A stretch of 64,000 nt of DNA from Roseateles_C aquae (GTDB lineage: Bacteria > Pseudomonadota > Gammaproteobacteria > Burkholderiales > Burkholderiaceae_C): contig NZ_JAVXZY010000012.1 of NCBI RefSeq assembly GCF_032337115.1, forward strand, positions 1 to 64,000, given 5' to 3'. Positions 24,811 to 33,460 of this stretch are shown piece after piece. Within the stretch, counting starts at the first letter, position 1, and every line of letters begins with the position of its first letter. The notes below the pieces were generated by a model. The model saw only the letters and a program-made list of their open reading frames with translations. It was not told the origin of the DNA and ran no database searches. The position numbers were made by a program, and so were the translations under genes.

Positions 24811-25800
24811 ATGACTCATTCCCAGCGTTTTGACCCCGCACGAGCGGTCGAGATGGCCAAAGAGGCCCTGCAGATCGAGGCCCAGGCGCTGCAGCAGATG
24901 GCGCCGCGGCTGGGCGACAGCTTCGCGGCCGCCGTTCATGCGGTGCTGGCCTGCGCCGGCCGCGTGGCCGTGATGGGCATGGGCAAGAGCGGCCATGTCG
25001 GCCGCAAGATCGCTGCCACGCTGGCCTCCACCGGCACGCCGGCGCTGTTCGTTCACCCGGCCGAGGCCAGCCATGGCGATCTCGGCATGGTCACCGCCAA
25101 GGATGTGGTGCTGGCCCTGTCCAATTCCGGCGAGAGCGATGAACTCAACGCCGTGTTGCCGGTGCTCAAGCGCCTGGGCGTGGTCATCATCGCGATGACC
25201 GGTCGCGCCGACTCCAGCCTGGCCCGCCACGCCACCATCGTGCTGGACAGCGGTGTTGCCAAGGAAGCCTGCCCGCTGAACCTGGCGCCAACCGCCAGCA
25301 CCACGGCGCAGATGGCGCTCGGCGATGCGCTGGCCGTGGCCCTGCTCGACGCTCGCGGCTTCCGCGAGGAAGACTTTGCCCGCTCGCATCCCGGCGGTGC
25401 GCTCGGCCGCAAGCTGCTGACGCATGTACGCGACCTGATGCGCAGCGGCGAGGCGCTGCCGCGCGTCAGCCCCGACACGCCCTTCACCGAGATGATGCGC
25501 GAGATGTCGGCCAAGAGCCTGGGCCTGGCCATCGTCGTCGACGCCGAAGACCGTGTGCAGCGCGTCTTCACCGATGGCGATCTGCGCCGCTTGATCGAGC
25601 GCGGTGTTGATCTGCGCGGCCTGAAGGCCGGCGAGGTCGGCTCGACGAACCCCAAGTCGGTGCCCGGCGATGCGCTGGCCGTCGAGGCTGCCGACCTGAT
25701 GGAGTCGGCCCGCATCACCGTCGTGCTGGTGCAGGATGGCGAGGGCAAGCTTCAAGGCGCCATCCACATCAACGACTTGATGTCGGCCAAGGTGATTTGA
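24811..25800 (+). CDS. kdsD: Arabinose-5-phosphate isomerase
   Basis: The protein has 329 residues. A sugar-isomerase (SIS) domain at about 40-175 has VMGMGKSGHVGRKI and SNSGESDELN; two CBS domains follow (about 210-329). It converts ribulose-5-phosphate to arabinose-5-phosphate, the first step of Kdo synthesis for lipopolysaccharide. A TACACT -10-like element at 24798-24803 is very close to the ATG, so the leader would be short. kdsC, lptC and a dehydrogenase follow. Confidence 0.92.
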   Translation: MTHSQRFDPARAVEMAKEALQIEAQALQQMAPRLGDSFAAAVHAVLACAGRVAVMGMGKSGHVGRKIAATLASTGTPALFVHPAEASHGDLGMVTAKDVVLALSNSGESDELNAVLPVLKRLGVVIIAMTGRADSSLARHATIVLDSGVAKEACPLNLAPTASTTAQMALGDALAVALLDARGFREEDFARSHPGGALGRKLLTHVRDLMRSGEALPRVSPDTPFTEMMREMSAKSLGLAIVVDAEDRVQRVFTDGDLRRLIERGVDLRGLKAGEVGSTNPKSVPGDALAVEAADLMESARITVVLVQDGEGKLQGAIHINDLMSAKVI

Positions 25801-25975
25801 TGGTCCACCCCCTACGCGCTGCGCGGCTCTGCGAGCCGCGTCAGGCCACTGGCCTGACCCCTCGGCAGGCACAAACGGCCAGCCGTTTGTGTCCGGCCTC
25901 GGCCCCCTCGAAGGGGGCACGCCCGCAGGACCGGCAGAGCCGGATCCTCGGGCGTCGCTGGGTTTTTCTTTGGAC
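25801..25975. repeat. Array of five adjacent hairpins between kdsD and kdsC
   Basis: The 210-base gap is almost entirely inverted repeats in a row: CGCGGCT with AGCCGCG; GTCAGGCCA with TGGCCTGAC around one base; GACACAAACGGC-type arms with GCCGTTTGTGTC around 25878; GCCCCCTC with GAGGGGGC; and nested arms CCGGC/GCCGG and CGAGG-type around 25925-25955. Such GC-rich hairpin blocks are common between genes in Comamonadaceae-like genomes. It could set the kdsD to kdsC expression ratio or simply be a mobile palindromic repeat. Confidence 0.65.
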
Positions 25976-26010
25976 TGCCATCCCTGATTGCCACGATTGC
26001 GGCTGACACC

Positions 26011-26607
26011 ATGCCACTGACACCTGCACTGCGCTTTCCGACTGAACTGCTGCTCAAGGCCCAGGGGCCAGGTCTTGCCCCTGAGGGCGGCATCAAGGCG
26101 GCGATCTTTGATGTCGATGGCGTGCTGACCGATGGCCGCATCTACATCGCCGAGCAGGGCGAGAGCTTCAAGGCCTTCTCGACGCTGGATGGCCATGGCC
26201 TCAAGCTGCTGGCGCAGGGCGGCATCACGCCCATCATCATCACCGGCCGCGACTCGCCGGCGGTGCGCCGCCGGGTCGCCGATCTGGGCCTGCGGCATGC
26301 CGTCTACGGCGCGAAAGACAAGCTGGCCGTGGCCCAGCCGCTGCTTGATCAGCTGGGCCTGGACTGGCCGCAGGTCGCCGCGATGGGCGACGACTGGCCC
26401 GATCTGCCGCTGCTGACGCGTGCCGGATTTGCCTGCGCGCCGGCTCAAGCCCATGCCGAGGTGCTGGCCGTGGCCCACCACATCACCGCCGCCCCCGGTG
26501 GTCATGGCGCCGCACGCGAATGCTGCGATTTGCTGCTGATGGCGGCCGGCCGCTATGCCGCGCTGCTGCAGGGGCATCTGGATACGCTGGACGGAGGCAC
26601 GGCCTGA
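26011..26607 (+). CDS. kdsC: 3-deoxy-D-manno-octulosonate 8-phosphate phosphatase
   Basis: The protein has 198 residues and is a HAD-superfamily phosphatase. The nucleophile motif FDVDGVLTDG has aspartates 34 and 36; IIITGRDS and AMGDDWPDLPLL complete the HAD motifs. It removes phosphate from Kdo-8-phosphate. The first 25 residues form a short extension, in which a near copy of the repeated motif (26064-26077) encodes GPGLA. The stop overlaps the lptC start (TGATG). Confidence 0.92.
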   Translation: MPLTPALRFPTELLLKAQGPGLAPEGGIKAAIFDVDGVLTDGRIYIAEQGESFKAFSTLDGHGLKLLAQGGITPIIITGRDSPAVRRRVADLGLRHAVYGAKDKLAVAQPLLDQLGLDWPQVAAMGDDWPDLPLLTRAGFACAPAQAHAEVLAVAHHITAAPGGHGAARECCDLLLMAAGRYAALLQGHLDTLDGGTA

Positions 26608-27287
26608 TGGCCGCGACGCTGGCACCGCCGCGCGCGCCCCAGGTGCGCCGCGCGCCGCAGCCGCTGATCTGGCGGTTGCAATCGCTGCTGTCCAGCTATC
26701 TGCCCCTGCTGCTGATGGCCTTTCTGGCCGCCTTCACCTGGTGGCTGGTCAAGAACACGCCGGCGCCCGACGAGCCCGGCCAGCCGCTGGCGCCGCGCCA
26801 TGTGCCGGACTACCGGATGAGTGGCTTCGAGCTGCAGCGCTTTGATGCCGCGGGCCGGCTCAGCGCGCGCATCCTTGGCCGCGAGATGCGCCACTACCCG
26901 GATACCGACACGATAGAGATCGATGGTGTCGAGTTGCGCGGCCATGGCCGCGACGGCAGCCTGACGCTGGCCAGCGCCACACGTGCGCTCAGCAATGGCG
27001 ACGGCAGCGAGCTGCAGCTGATCGGCGATGTGCGGGTGCGCCGCTGGGATCAGGACGGCGCCGCTCAGCAGGCCAGCCCCAAGCTGGAGCTGCAAGGCGA
27101 GTTCATGCACGCCTTCATGGCCACCGAGAAGCTGCGCTCGCACCTGCCGGTGACGCTGAAAACGGCGCGCGGCGAGGTCCGTGCCAGCAGCTTCGAATAC
27201 GACAACCTGAGCGGCCAGCTGCAGTTCAGCGGCCACAGCACGGCGCGCTTTGATCCGCCGGCGGCATCGCGCAAGGCCCGACCATGA
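26607..27287 (+). CDS. lptC: Lipopolysaccharide export protein LptC
   Basis: The protein has 226 residues. A single N-terminal transmembrane helix (about residues 28-48, YLPLLLMAFLAAFTWWLVK) is followed by the periplasmic LptC jellyroll (VPDYRMSGFELQRFDAAGRL, MRHYPDTDTIEIDG, ATEKLRSHLPV). LptC links the LptBFG transporter to LptA. The ATG overlaps the kdsC stop by one base. Unlike the usual kdsD-kdsC-lptC-lptA-lptB order, the next gene is a dehydrogenase. Confidence 0.9.
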   Translation: MAATLAPPRAPQVRRAPQPLIWRLQSLLSSYLPLLLMAFLAAFTWWLVKNTPAPDEPGQPLAPRHVPDYRMSGFELQRFDAAGRLSARILGREMRHYPDTDTIEIDGVELRGHGRDGSLTLASATRALSNGDGSELQLIGDVRVRRWDQDGAAQQASPKLELQGEFMHAFMATEKLRSHLPVTLKTARGEVRASSFEYDNLSGQLQFSGHSTARFDPPAASRKARP

Positions 27288-28054
27288 AGCTTGTCTACAT
27301 CACCGGCGCGTCCAGCGGCCTGGGCCAGGCCCTGGCGCTGCACTACTACCACCAGGGCTGGGCGCTGGCGCTGGTGGCGCGGCGCACCGCCGAGATCGCC
27401 AGCTGGGCCCAGGCCCAGGGCCTGCAGCCTGAGCGTTATCGCATCTACGGTGCCGACGTCAGCGACGTGGCCGCTATCACCGGCGCCGGCCGCCAGTGCA
27501 TCGCCGAACAGGGCCTGCCCGAGGTGGTGATCGCCAATGCCGGCATCAGCGTCGGCATGGACAGTGCCATCCCCGGCGATATCGAGGTGCTGCAGCGCAT
27601 CTACGCGACCAACAATATTGGCCTGGCCGCGACCTTCCAGCCCTTCATCACGCCGATGAACGAGCGCCGCCGCGGCAGCCTGGTCGGCATCGCCAGCGTG
27701 GCCGGCATTCGCGGCCTGCCCGGCCATGCCGGCTACTGCTCCAGCAAGGCGGCGGTCATCAGCTATTGCGAAAGCCTGCGCGGCGAATGCCGGCCCCACG
27801 GTGTGCGCGTGCTGACCATCGCGCCCGGCTATATCGCCACGCCGCTGACGGCCAGGAACCGCTACGCCATGCCCTTCCTGATGCAGCCCGAGGACTTCGC
27901 CCGCCGCGCCTACGAGACGATTGAGGCTGGCGTCAGCTTTCGCGTCATCCCTTGGCAGATGGGCTGGGTGGCGCGTCTGATGCGGCTGCTGCCTAACTGG
28001 CTGTTTGATCGGCTGCTGAGCGGCCGCCCGCGCAAGCATCGCGACGGCGAGTAG
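27284..28054 (+). CDS. Short-chain dehydrogenase/reductase
   Basis: The protein has 256 residues. The cofactor motif TGASSGLG is at residues 7-14, NAG at about 85-87, and the catalytic residues are Ser138, Tyr151 and Lys155 (YCSSK). The ATG overlaps the lptC stop by four bases, so it is translationally coupled to lptC and presumably acts in the same envelope pathway; the substrate is unknown. The C-terminal WVARLMRLLPNWLFDRLL may associate with membrane. Confidence 0.88.
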   Translation: MKLVYITGASSGLGQALALHYYHQGWALALVARRTAEIASWAQAQGLQPERYRIYGADVSDVAAITGAGRQCIAEQGLPEVVIANAGISVGMDSAIPGDIEVLQRIYATNNIGLAATFQPFITPMNERRRGSLVGIASVAGIRGLPGHAGYCSSKAAVISYCESLRGECRPHGVRVLTIAPGYIATPLTARNRYAMPFLMQPEDFARRAYETIEAGVSFRVIPWQMGWVARLMRLLPNWLFDRLLSGRPRKHRDGE

Positions 28055-28317
28055 GCGCTGCCATCGCCATGACGAATGGCAGAGGGCCGGGCTTGCTCGC
28101 TACACTGACGCTGGTCCGCCGCCAAGGCAGTGAGCCTGCCCTGCCAGATCAAGCTTTCATCCAGCGCCGCTGCGGAAGGCCGCATGTCCAAGGTTCTTCA
28201 TCCCTGTTAGCTGAGCGCGCTCGCCTCAGCCCCTGAAGCGATCAGCGCCGGCCGTCATCGGCTTGGTCGCTGCCCGATGCCTTGCCGCTCGCCGCGCCGC
28301 TCGACGGCGTGACACAC

Positions 28318-30666
28318 ATGCCTCTCATGAAACACTCACTGACCAGCCTGGCGCTGGCCCTGTGCAGCTGCGCTGCGCTCGCCGGCCCCGACACGGCGGC
28401 CTTCTATCCCGAGGGGGTCAGCGGCCCGCGGGCCCTGCGCGTCAAGCACGCAGCGCTGCAGCTGGACGGCCGCCTCGACGACGCCCTGTGGGCCGAGGCG
28501 CCCATCCACGACGCCTTCGTCCAGCACCAGCCGGAGGATCGCCGGCCGGCGCGCTGGCACACCACGGTGCAGGTCGTCGTTGACGACGACGCGATCACCT
28601 TCGGCATCCGCGCCTACGACCCCGAGCCGAGCAAGATCCGCGCGCCGCTGGCGCGGCGTGATCAGGTCAAGCGCGACCAGGACTTTGTCATCGTCGTTCT
28701 CGATCCTGTCGGCCAGCGCCGCGCGGCCCAGTTTGCCCGCGTCAGCGCCAGCGGCGTAATTGCCGACGGCGTGTTCACCGCCGACGACGATGCCGAGGAC
28801 TTCTCGCCCGACTTCGATCTGCAGGCCGCCGCGCAACTGCTGCCGGATGGCTACAGCGTCGAGCTGCGCTGGCCGCTGGCGGCGCTGCGCTACCCCTATG
28901 CCGGCGGCGCGCCGTGGCGGCTGATGGTCGGGCGCAGCATGCCGCGCGAAGACAGCGTGATGATGCTCAGCGCGCCGCTGACCCACGATGCGCTGAGCTT
29001 CATTGCCGAGCTGCAGCCGCTGGAGGGCCTCGGTGATCTGGTCGAGACGGTGCGCGAGCGCAGTTTCCTGCAGGTCCGTCCTGAACTCAGCGCCCGCCAG
29101 CTGCGCCGCAGCGTGTCCGAGGGTGCGGCAGACGGGCACAGCGAGCGGCATCGTGAAGCGGCCCTGGGGGCCGAGATCAAGTGGCGGCCGCGCGCCGACT
29201 GGGTGATCGACGCGACGCTGAACCCGGACTTCTCCCAGGTCGAGCTGGACACGCCACAGCTGGCCGGCAACACCCGCTATGCGCTGTTCCAGCAGGAGAA
29301 GCGGCCCTTCTTTTTGGAAAGCAAGGATGTGGTCGGTGCGGGCCAGGCCGAAGACGCCGGTGCTGCCCACAGCCAGGCGGCCTTCTACTCGCGCGCCATC
29401 ACCGATCCGGACTGGGGCCTGCGCGCCACCTGGCGCGGTGTCGACGCCGAGGCGACGGCGCTGAGCGTCCGCGATGCCGGTGGGGGTCAGGTCTTGCGCG
29501 CCCATGCCTACGGCACCCGCTACTTCGAGCAGCATGGCCGTTCGCAGGCCAGCTTTGTGCGTGCGCGCCAGCAGATCGGTGAGCTGAGCCTGGCCGGGCT
29601 GGGCGCGCGGCGCGACTACGGCAACGGCCGCCGCAACAGCGTGTTCGGCACTGACTTCGCCTGGCGGGCCAGCGAGCAAGCACTGCTGCGCGGCCATCTG
29701 CTGCTGTCCGACACCACCGCCGGCTTCGATGCCCAGGGCCAGGCGCAGCGCCAGACGGCCGAGCGCGGTCACCGGCTGTGGCTGAGCTGGCGCGAGCGCA
29801 GTGCCGACTGGAACCATCTGGCCCATTTCGAACATGTGGCGCCGGGCTTTGCCAACGACAACGGCTTTGTCAGCCAGACCGGCTTCCGCCGTGTCAGCCT
29901 GGAATCGCATCGCCGGCTGGGCGCGCAGAGCTGGGCGCCGCTGGGCGAGGGCCTGCGGCTGCAGGCCTATGAGTTCGAATGGCAAATGCAGGCGCAGGAG
30001 ACGCGCGCGCTGGCCGATGCGCGCGAGGGCGTGGCCGCCGGCGAACTGATCGAGCGCCGGCTGCACCCGGGGCTTTGGTTCTCGTCGGCACGCAACTTCG
30101 AGCTGTGGTCGCATCTGAATCTCGACCAGCAACGCGCGCGCAGCGCGGGCAGGCTGCATTCGCCGCGAACGCTGACGCTGGGATTCAGCGTCAGCCCGGC
30201 GCCCTGGCTGGGCCTGCTCTCGGCCGAGCTGGAATGGGGGCGACGGCTTGATGTCGAGGCCGATCGCCTGGGCCGGGGTCTGGTCTGGACGCTGGAGGCC
30301 AAGATGCGCACGCCGCTGTGGAAGGGCTGGTGGCTGGACTTCGAGCCGCATCTCAGCGGTGCCTCGGTTCGTTCACCGCAAGGCGATGCGTCGCTGAGCG
30401 AGTTGGCCGCGCAGGCGCTGGCGGTGCTGCACTTCGGGGCACGTGATTCGGTGCGTGCCACCGTGCAGCACACGCGGCTGAATCGGGTCGCCGAGCCCGG
30501 CCTGGCTGGCAGTGCCGACCGCGAGCGGCTCCTGGCGCTGATGTATCAGCACCGCCAGGGCCTGCGCAAGGTCTACAGCCTTGGTTTCACGCAGTCGCGC
30601 CAGCAGCCCGGCGCCGAGCGTGAAACCCAGTGGTTTGCCAAGCTGGCGATCGACTTGATGGACTGA
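28318..30666 (+). CDS. DUF5916 protein with N-terminal CBM9-like domain
   Basis: The protein has 782 residues with a signal peptide (MKHSLTSLALALCSCAALAG; the ATG at 28327 is an alternative start). Residues about 40-230 form a CBM9-like sugar-binding fold (LDGRLDDALWAEAPIH, DFDLQAAAQLLPDGYSVE), and the rest resembles DUF5916, a predicted outer-membrane barrel region (EIKWRPRADWVIDATLNPDFSQVELD, KRPFFLES). It is probably an outer-membrane protein of unknown role. A copy of the repeated 13-mer encodes GQVL at 29484-29496. Confidence 0.8.
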   Translation: MPLMKHSLTSLALALCSCAALAGPDTAAFYPEGVSGPRALRVKHAALQLDGRLDDALWAEAPIHDAFVQHQPEDRRPARWHTTVQVVVDDDAITFGIRAYDPEPSKIRAPLARRDQVKRDQDFVIVVLDPVGQRRAAQFARVSASGVIADGVFTADDDAEDFSPDFDLQAAAQLLPDGYSVELRWPLAALRYPYAGGAPWRLMVGRSMPREDSVMMLSAPLTHDALSFIAELQPLEGLGDLVETVRERSFLQVRPELSARQLRRSVSEGAADGHSERHREAALGAEIKWRPRADWVIDATLNPDFSQVELDTPQLAGNTRYALFQQEKRPFFLESKDVVGAGQAEDAGAAHSQAAFYSRAITDPDWGLRATWRGVDAEATALSVRDAGGGQVLRAHAYGTRYFEQHGRSQASFVRARQQIGELSLAGLGARRDYGNGRRNSVFGTDFAWRASEQALLRGHLLLSDTTAGFDAQGQAQRQTAERGHRLWLSWRERSADWNHLAHFEHVAPGFANDNGFVSQTGFRRVSLESHRRLGAQSWAPLGEGLRLQAYEFEWQMQAQETRALADAREGVAAGELIERRLHPGLWFSSARNFELWSHLNLDQQRARSAGRLHSPRTLTLGFSVSPAPWLGLLSAELEWGRRLDVEADRLGRGLVWTLEAKMRTPLWKGWWLDFEPHLSGASVRSPQGDASLSELAAQALAVLHFGARDSVRATVQHTRLNRVAEPGLAGSADRERLLALMYQHRQGLRKVYSLGFTQSRQQPGAERETQWFAKLAIDLMD
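29484..29496 (+). repeat. GGGTCAGGTCTTG motif, copy 2
   Basis: Exact copy inside the DUF5916 gene, read in frame as GGT CAG GTC TTG (GQVL). Confidence 0.6.
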
Positions 30667-30754
30667 GGCGAGCCGCGGAGTTGCGGCCACAAAGGCCATG
30701 CGTGAAGGCCATGAAGAGGGCTCTTTGCGCGTTAGCTGTTGATCTGCCAAAACA

Positions 30755-30842
30755 AACCACAGAGCCACAGAGTCGCAGAGGAATTCACAGAGGGAACAGA
30801 GGTTCGCTGCGTTTTTCTCTGTGTCTCAGTGCCTCTGTGGTT
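30755..30842. repeat. CACAGAG-type imperfect inverted repeat
   Basis: The left arm begins AACCACAGAGCCACAGAG at 30755; the right arm ends GCCTCTGTGGTT at 30842, with intermediate CACAGAG and CTCTGTG units. This AT-richer repeat differs sharply from local base use. Very similar CACAGAG/CTCTGTG repeats are scattered between genes in many bacteria; the function is unknown. Confidence 0.65.
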
Positions 30843-30891
30843 GCCTTTGGCTGCTTCCAGTACATCCACACTTAACGCCAAAAGAGCCATG

Positions 30892-30918
30892 AAAAAAGGC
30901 AGCTCGATGAGCTGCCTT
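30892..30918 (-). terminator. Rho-independent terminator of the RNA-binding protein gene
   Basis: The minus strand reads GGCAGCTC, a three-base loop, GAGCTGCC and six T. It lies about 60 bases after the stop codon of the RRM gene. Confidence 0.88.
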
Positions 30919-30974
30919 TCTTGCTTGTGTCCTCGGCATAGATCCGCAGCAAGTGCGGATCGCCTGGCCTGGGA

Positions 30975-31451
30975 TCAGTAGCCGCCCGAACGGCCACCGC
31001 CGCCGTAACCGCCACCGCCGCCGAAGCCGCCGCCACCGGAACGGCCGCCGCCGCCGCCGTAGCCGCCGCCACCGGAGCGGCCACCGCCACCACCGTAGCC
31101 GCCACCACCGCCGCCGCCGCCGTAGCCGCCGCCACCCGAACGACCGCCGCCGAAGCCGCCGCCGCCCGAACGACCGCCGCCACCGAAGCCGCCCGGACGC
31201 TCTTCACGAGGACGGGCTTCGTTCACGACGATGGCGCGGCCTTCGAGGGCCTGGCCATTCATGCCATTGATGGCGGATTGTGCTTCGGCGTCCGAGCCCA
31301 TTTCCACAAAGCCGAAGCCCTTGGAACGGCCGGTTTCGCGGTCCATCATGACCTTTGCGGAGGTCACAGTGCCAAATTGACCAAACGCCTCTTGCAGCGA
31401 TTCGTCACGCACGCTATAGGCCAGATTGCCTACGTAAAGCTTGTTTCCCAT
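30975..31451 (-). CDS. Glycine-rich RRM RNA-binding protein
   Basis: The protein has 158 residues. A single RNA-recognition motif covers residues 3-80, with RNP2 KLYVGNLA (4-11) and RNP1 KGFGFVEM (44-51). A tail of GGGGYGGGG/RSGGGGFGG repeats runs from about residue 87 to the end. Such small Gly-rich proteins act as RNA chaperones, often cold- or stress-induced; the disordered tail could drive RNA clustering. The gene has its own sigma-70-like promoter, an 85-90 base leader and a terminator. The repeated GGC/GGT tract is prone to length change. Confidence 0.92.
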   Translation of the reverse strand: MGNKLYVGNLAYSVRDESLQEAFGQFGTVTSAKVMMDRETGRSKGFGFVEMGSDAEAQSAINGMNGQALEGRAIVVNEARPREERPGGFGGGGRSGGGGFGGGRSGGGGYGGGGGGGGYGGGGGRSGGGGYGGGGGRSGGGGFGGGGGYGGGGRSGGY

Positions 31452-31544
31452 GGGGAAGCCCTTTCAATACCAAATAACCATGTGGAGCTTCAACCCATCG
31501 TGAACCATTCAACCGAAGGCGCTGCATCCAGACACAGGTAAACG

Positions 31545-31574
31545 ATTATGGGTGAGAGGTCCAGCCGTGCGCAA
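31545..31574 (-). promoter_or_regulatory. Sigma-70-type promoter of the RRM gene
   Basis: On the minus strand TTGCGC (31574-31569) and CATAAT (31550-31545) are separated by 18 bases. Transcription would begin near 31538, giving a leader of nearly 90 bases, which is typical of cold-regulated mRNAs. Confidence 0.5.
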
Positions 31575-31731
31575 AGTGCCCAACTCTCACTGTTGTTTTT
31601 CAGCTTCTGCGAGAAAACCCGCAAAAAGCCGTCACCGACCCGTGAAACAGCGCGGTTAAACCGCGGTTTCGCGGCGGCCGCCTGCCTGAGGGTGGGTCGC
31701 TATGATGAGCCGCCCTTGGCCTGACTCCCCC

Positions 31732-32664
31732 ATGCACCGAAAACTCACCCTGCAATCGCTCAGCCGTGTCTTTGCCAGCCTGGACGCGGTGCGCAACGGC
31801 CCGGCGCTGTATGCGCTGCTGGCCACCTTTTGTTTTGCCGGCCTGCTGCTGGCCATGGCCGAGGCCGAGGCCGATTTGGCCCGGGCCGATCAGCTCTGGG
31901 GCGGCATCTGGGGCGTCTGCTCGGTACTTGTCGCTTTTTATGGGGTCAACACCACCGGCCTGATCCTGATGGACCAGGCCCAGGGCCGGCCGCTGCGTGA
32001 TGTGCAGGACGCCTTTTTTGACGCCTTGCGCTGCGCCCACCGCGGCGCGCTGAGCGTGCTGGCGCTGCTGCTGATGGCGGCGCTGCTGCTGGCGCTGCTG
32101 CTGGGCCTGCTCTGGGCGGTGCGCCTGCCGCGTATCGGCACAGCGCTGTTTGCCCTGCTGGTGCCGCTGGGGGTGCTGATGCTGGGCGGCATGGCTTTGG
32201 CGGGAGCGGTGCTGGTTGGGCCGCTGACCGGGCCATCGATCTGGGCCGGGCAGACGACGCGCACGACGATTCGGATGATGCTCAGCCACATGCGCTACCG
32301 GCTGCTGGATGTGGCCGCGCTGATGGGCACGGTGCTGGCATTGACGGCGGTGATGAGCGCGGCGGTCAGTCTGGTGCTGATGGCCGGCGGCCGGGCCATG
32401 GCGCTGCTGTCGATCTGGGTGGCCGGTGTCGACGTGCCGCCGCAGCAGCTGATGGCGGGCCTGTTTGGCTATGGCCTGCGCAGCCTGGGCGCCAGCGGCC
32501 TGCCGGCCACGGCCTCCGCGACCGGCCAGCTGACCGCAGCGCTGATCGGCGGCGGCGCTGTGTTTGCGCTGGCCCTGGTGCTGCCGACGCTGCTGTACCT
32601 GCGCGGCTGCTGCGCCGTCTATCTGGCGCTGCAGGACACGCCGGTGGAAGACGCGACGCTGTGA
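31732..32664 (+). CDS. Multi-pass membrane protein of unknown function
   Basis: The protein has 310 residues, starting MHRKLTLQSLSRVFASLDAV; an ATG ten codons earlier is possible. About six hydrophobic segments are visible (YALLATFCFAGLLLAMA, LALLLMAALLLALLLGLLW and others), with soluble loops containing GPSIWAGQTTRTTIRMML. I do not recognise the family. The stop overlaps the next start (TGATG), so it is translated together with the BtuF-like protein. Confidence 0.65.
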   Translation: MHRKLTLQSLSRVFASLDAVRNGPALYALLATFCFAGLLLAMAEAEADLARADQLWGGIWGVCSVLVAFYGVNTTGLILMDQAQGRPLRDVQDAFFDALRCAHRGALSVLALLLMAALLLALLLGLLWAVRLPRIGTALFALLVPLGVLMLGGMALAGAVLVGPLTGPSIWAGQTTRTTIRMMLSHMRYRLLDVAALMGTVLALTAVMSAAVSLVLMAGGRAMALLSIWVAGVDVPPQQLMAGLFGYGLRSLGASGLPATASATGQLTAALIGGGAVFALALVLPTLLYLRGCCAVYLALQDTPVEDATL

Positions 32665-33446
32665 TGAGCGGCCCGCCCCGCATCGCCTCGCTGGTGCCCT
32701 CGATCAGCGAGCTGCTCGCGGCCCTGGGCCTGGCGCCGCTGATGGTGGCGCGCACCGGCTTTTGCATCCATCCGGCCGAGACCATGGCCGCGATCGCCAA
32801 GGTCGGTGGCACCAAGGACGTCAATCTAGCCAAGCTGCGCCGGCTGGCGCCCAGCCATGTGATCGTCAATGTGGACGAGAACACGCTTGAGACCGTCGAG
32901 GCGTTGCGCGCGTTCGTGCCCGAGATCATCGTCACCCACCCGAATGCGCCGGCTGACAACCTGGTGCTGCTGCAGCAGTTACTTGATGCCTTTGGCAATC
33001 AGCCCGACGTGGCGGCGCGCGCCGAGGCGCTGGCCGGCGAGCTGCGTGCCGCACTGGCTGCCTGCGCCGCGCACAGCTGGCCGGGCGAGCGGGTGCTCTA
33101 CCTGATCTGGCGCCAGCCCTGGATGACGGTGGCGCGCGACACCTATATCAGCCGCATGCTGGCCCAGGTCGGCTGGCAGAGCTGGCCGGCGGTGGACGGC
33201 GGCGCGCATGGCGCGGCGCGTTATCCGCAGCTGCGTGGCGAGGAGCCCTGGCTGGCCGACATCGACCGCGTGCTGCTCAGCTCCGAGCCCTACAGCTTCA
33301 ATGCCAGCCATCTGGCCGAGGCGCAGGCGCTGTGCCCGCGGGCGCAGGTGCAGCTGGTCGACGGCGAGCTGCTCAGCTGGTACGGGCCGCGGGCCGCGGC
33401 TGGCTTGCGTTACCTGATGGCCTTGGCCGCAGACGGCACCGCATAA
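32664..33446 (+). CDS. Helical-backbone metal/cobalamin-binding protein (BtuF-like), no signal peptide
   Basis: The protein has 260 residues and begins RIASLVPSISELLAALGL, as in BtuF-type periplasmic binding proteins. VGGTKDVNLAKLRRLAPSHVIVN and LLSSEPYSF fit the two-lobed helical-backbone fold. There is no signal peptide, so as annotated it would stay in the cytoplasm. It is coupled to an upstream membrane protein and not to an ABC transporter. Ligand unknown; cobalamin or a siderophore-like compound is possible. Confidence 0.72.
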   Translation: MSGPPRIASLVPSISELLAALGLAPLMVARTGFCIHPAETMAAIAKVGGTKDVNLAKLRRLAPSHVIVNVDENTLETVEALRAFVPEIIVTHPNAPADNLVLLQQLLDAFGNQPDVAARAEALAGELRAALAACAAHSWPGERVLYLIWRQPWMTVARDTYISRMLAQVGWQSWPAVDGGAHGAARYPQLRGEEPWLADIDRVLLSSEPYSFNASHLAEAQALCPRAQVQLVDGELLSWYGPRAAAGLRYLMALAADGTA

Positions 33447-33460
33447 CTCACAATCAGCGC

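Larger units (their letters stand above)
30667..30974. other. Intergenic region with inverted repeat and terminator
   Basis: About 310 bases between converging genes. It contains the CACAGAG-rich inverted repeat at 30755-30842 and the RNA-binding protein's terminator at 30892-30918. I see no gene in it. Confidence 0.65.

Noticed and set aside
25801..26010. Possible small gene between kdsD and kdsC
   Set aside because: Short frames exist on both strands, but the segment is nearly all inverted repeats and no ribosome site precedes them.
30953..31270. Plus-strand frame rich in Arg and His across the RRM gene tail
   Set aside because: It is the reverse reading of the GGC/GGT glycine repeats, not a real basic protein.
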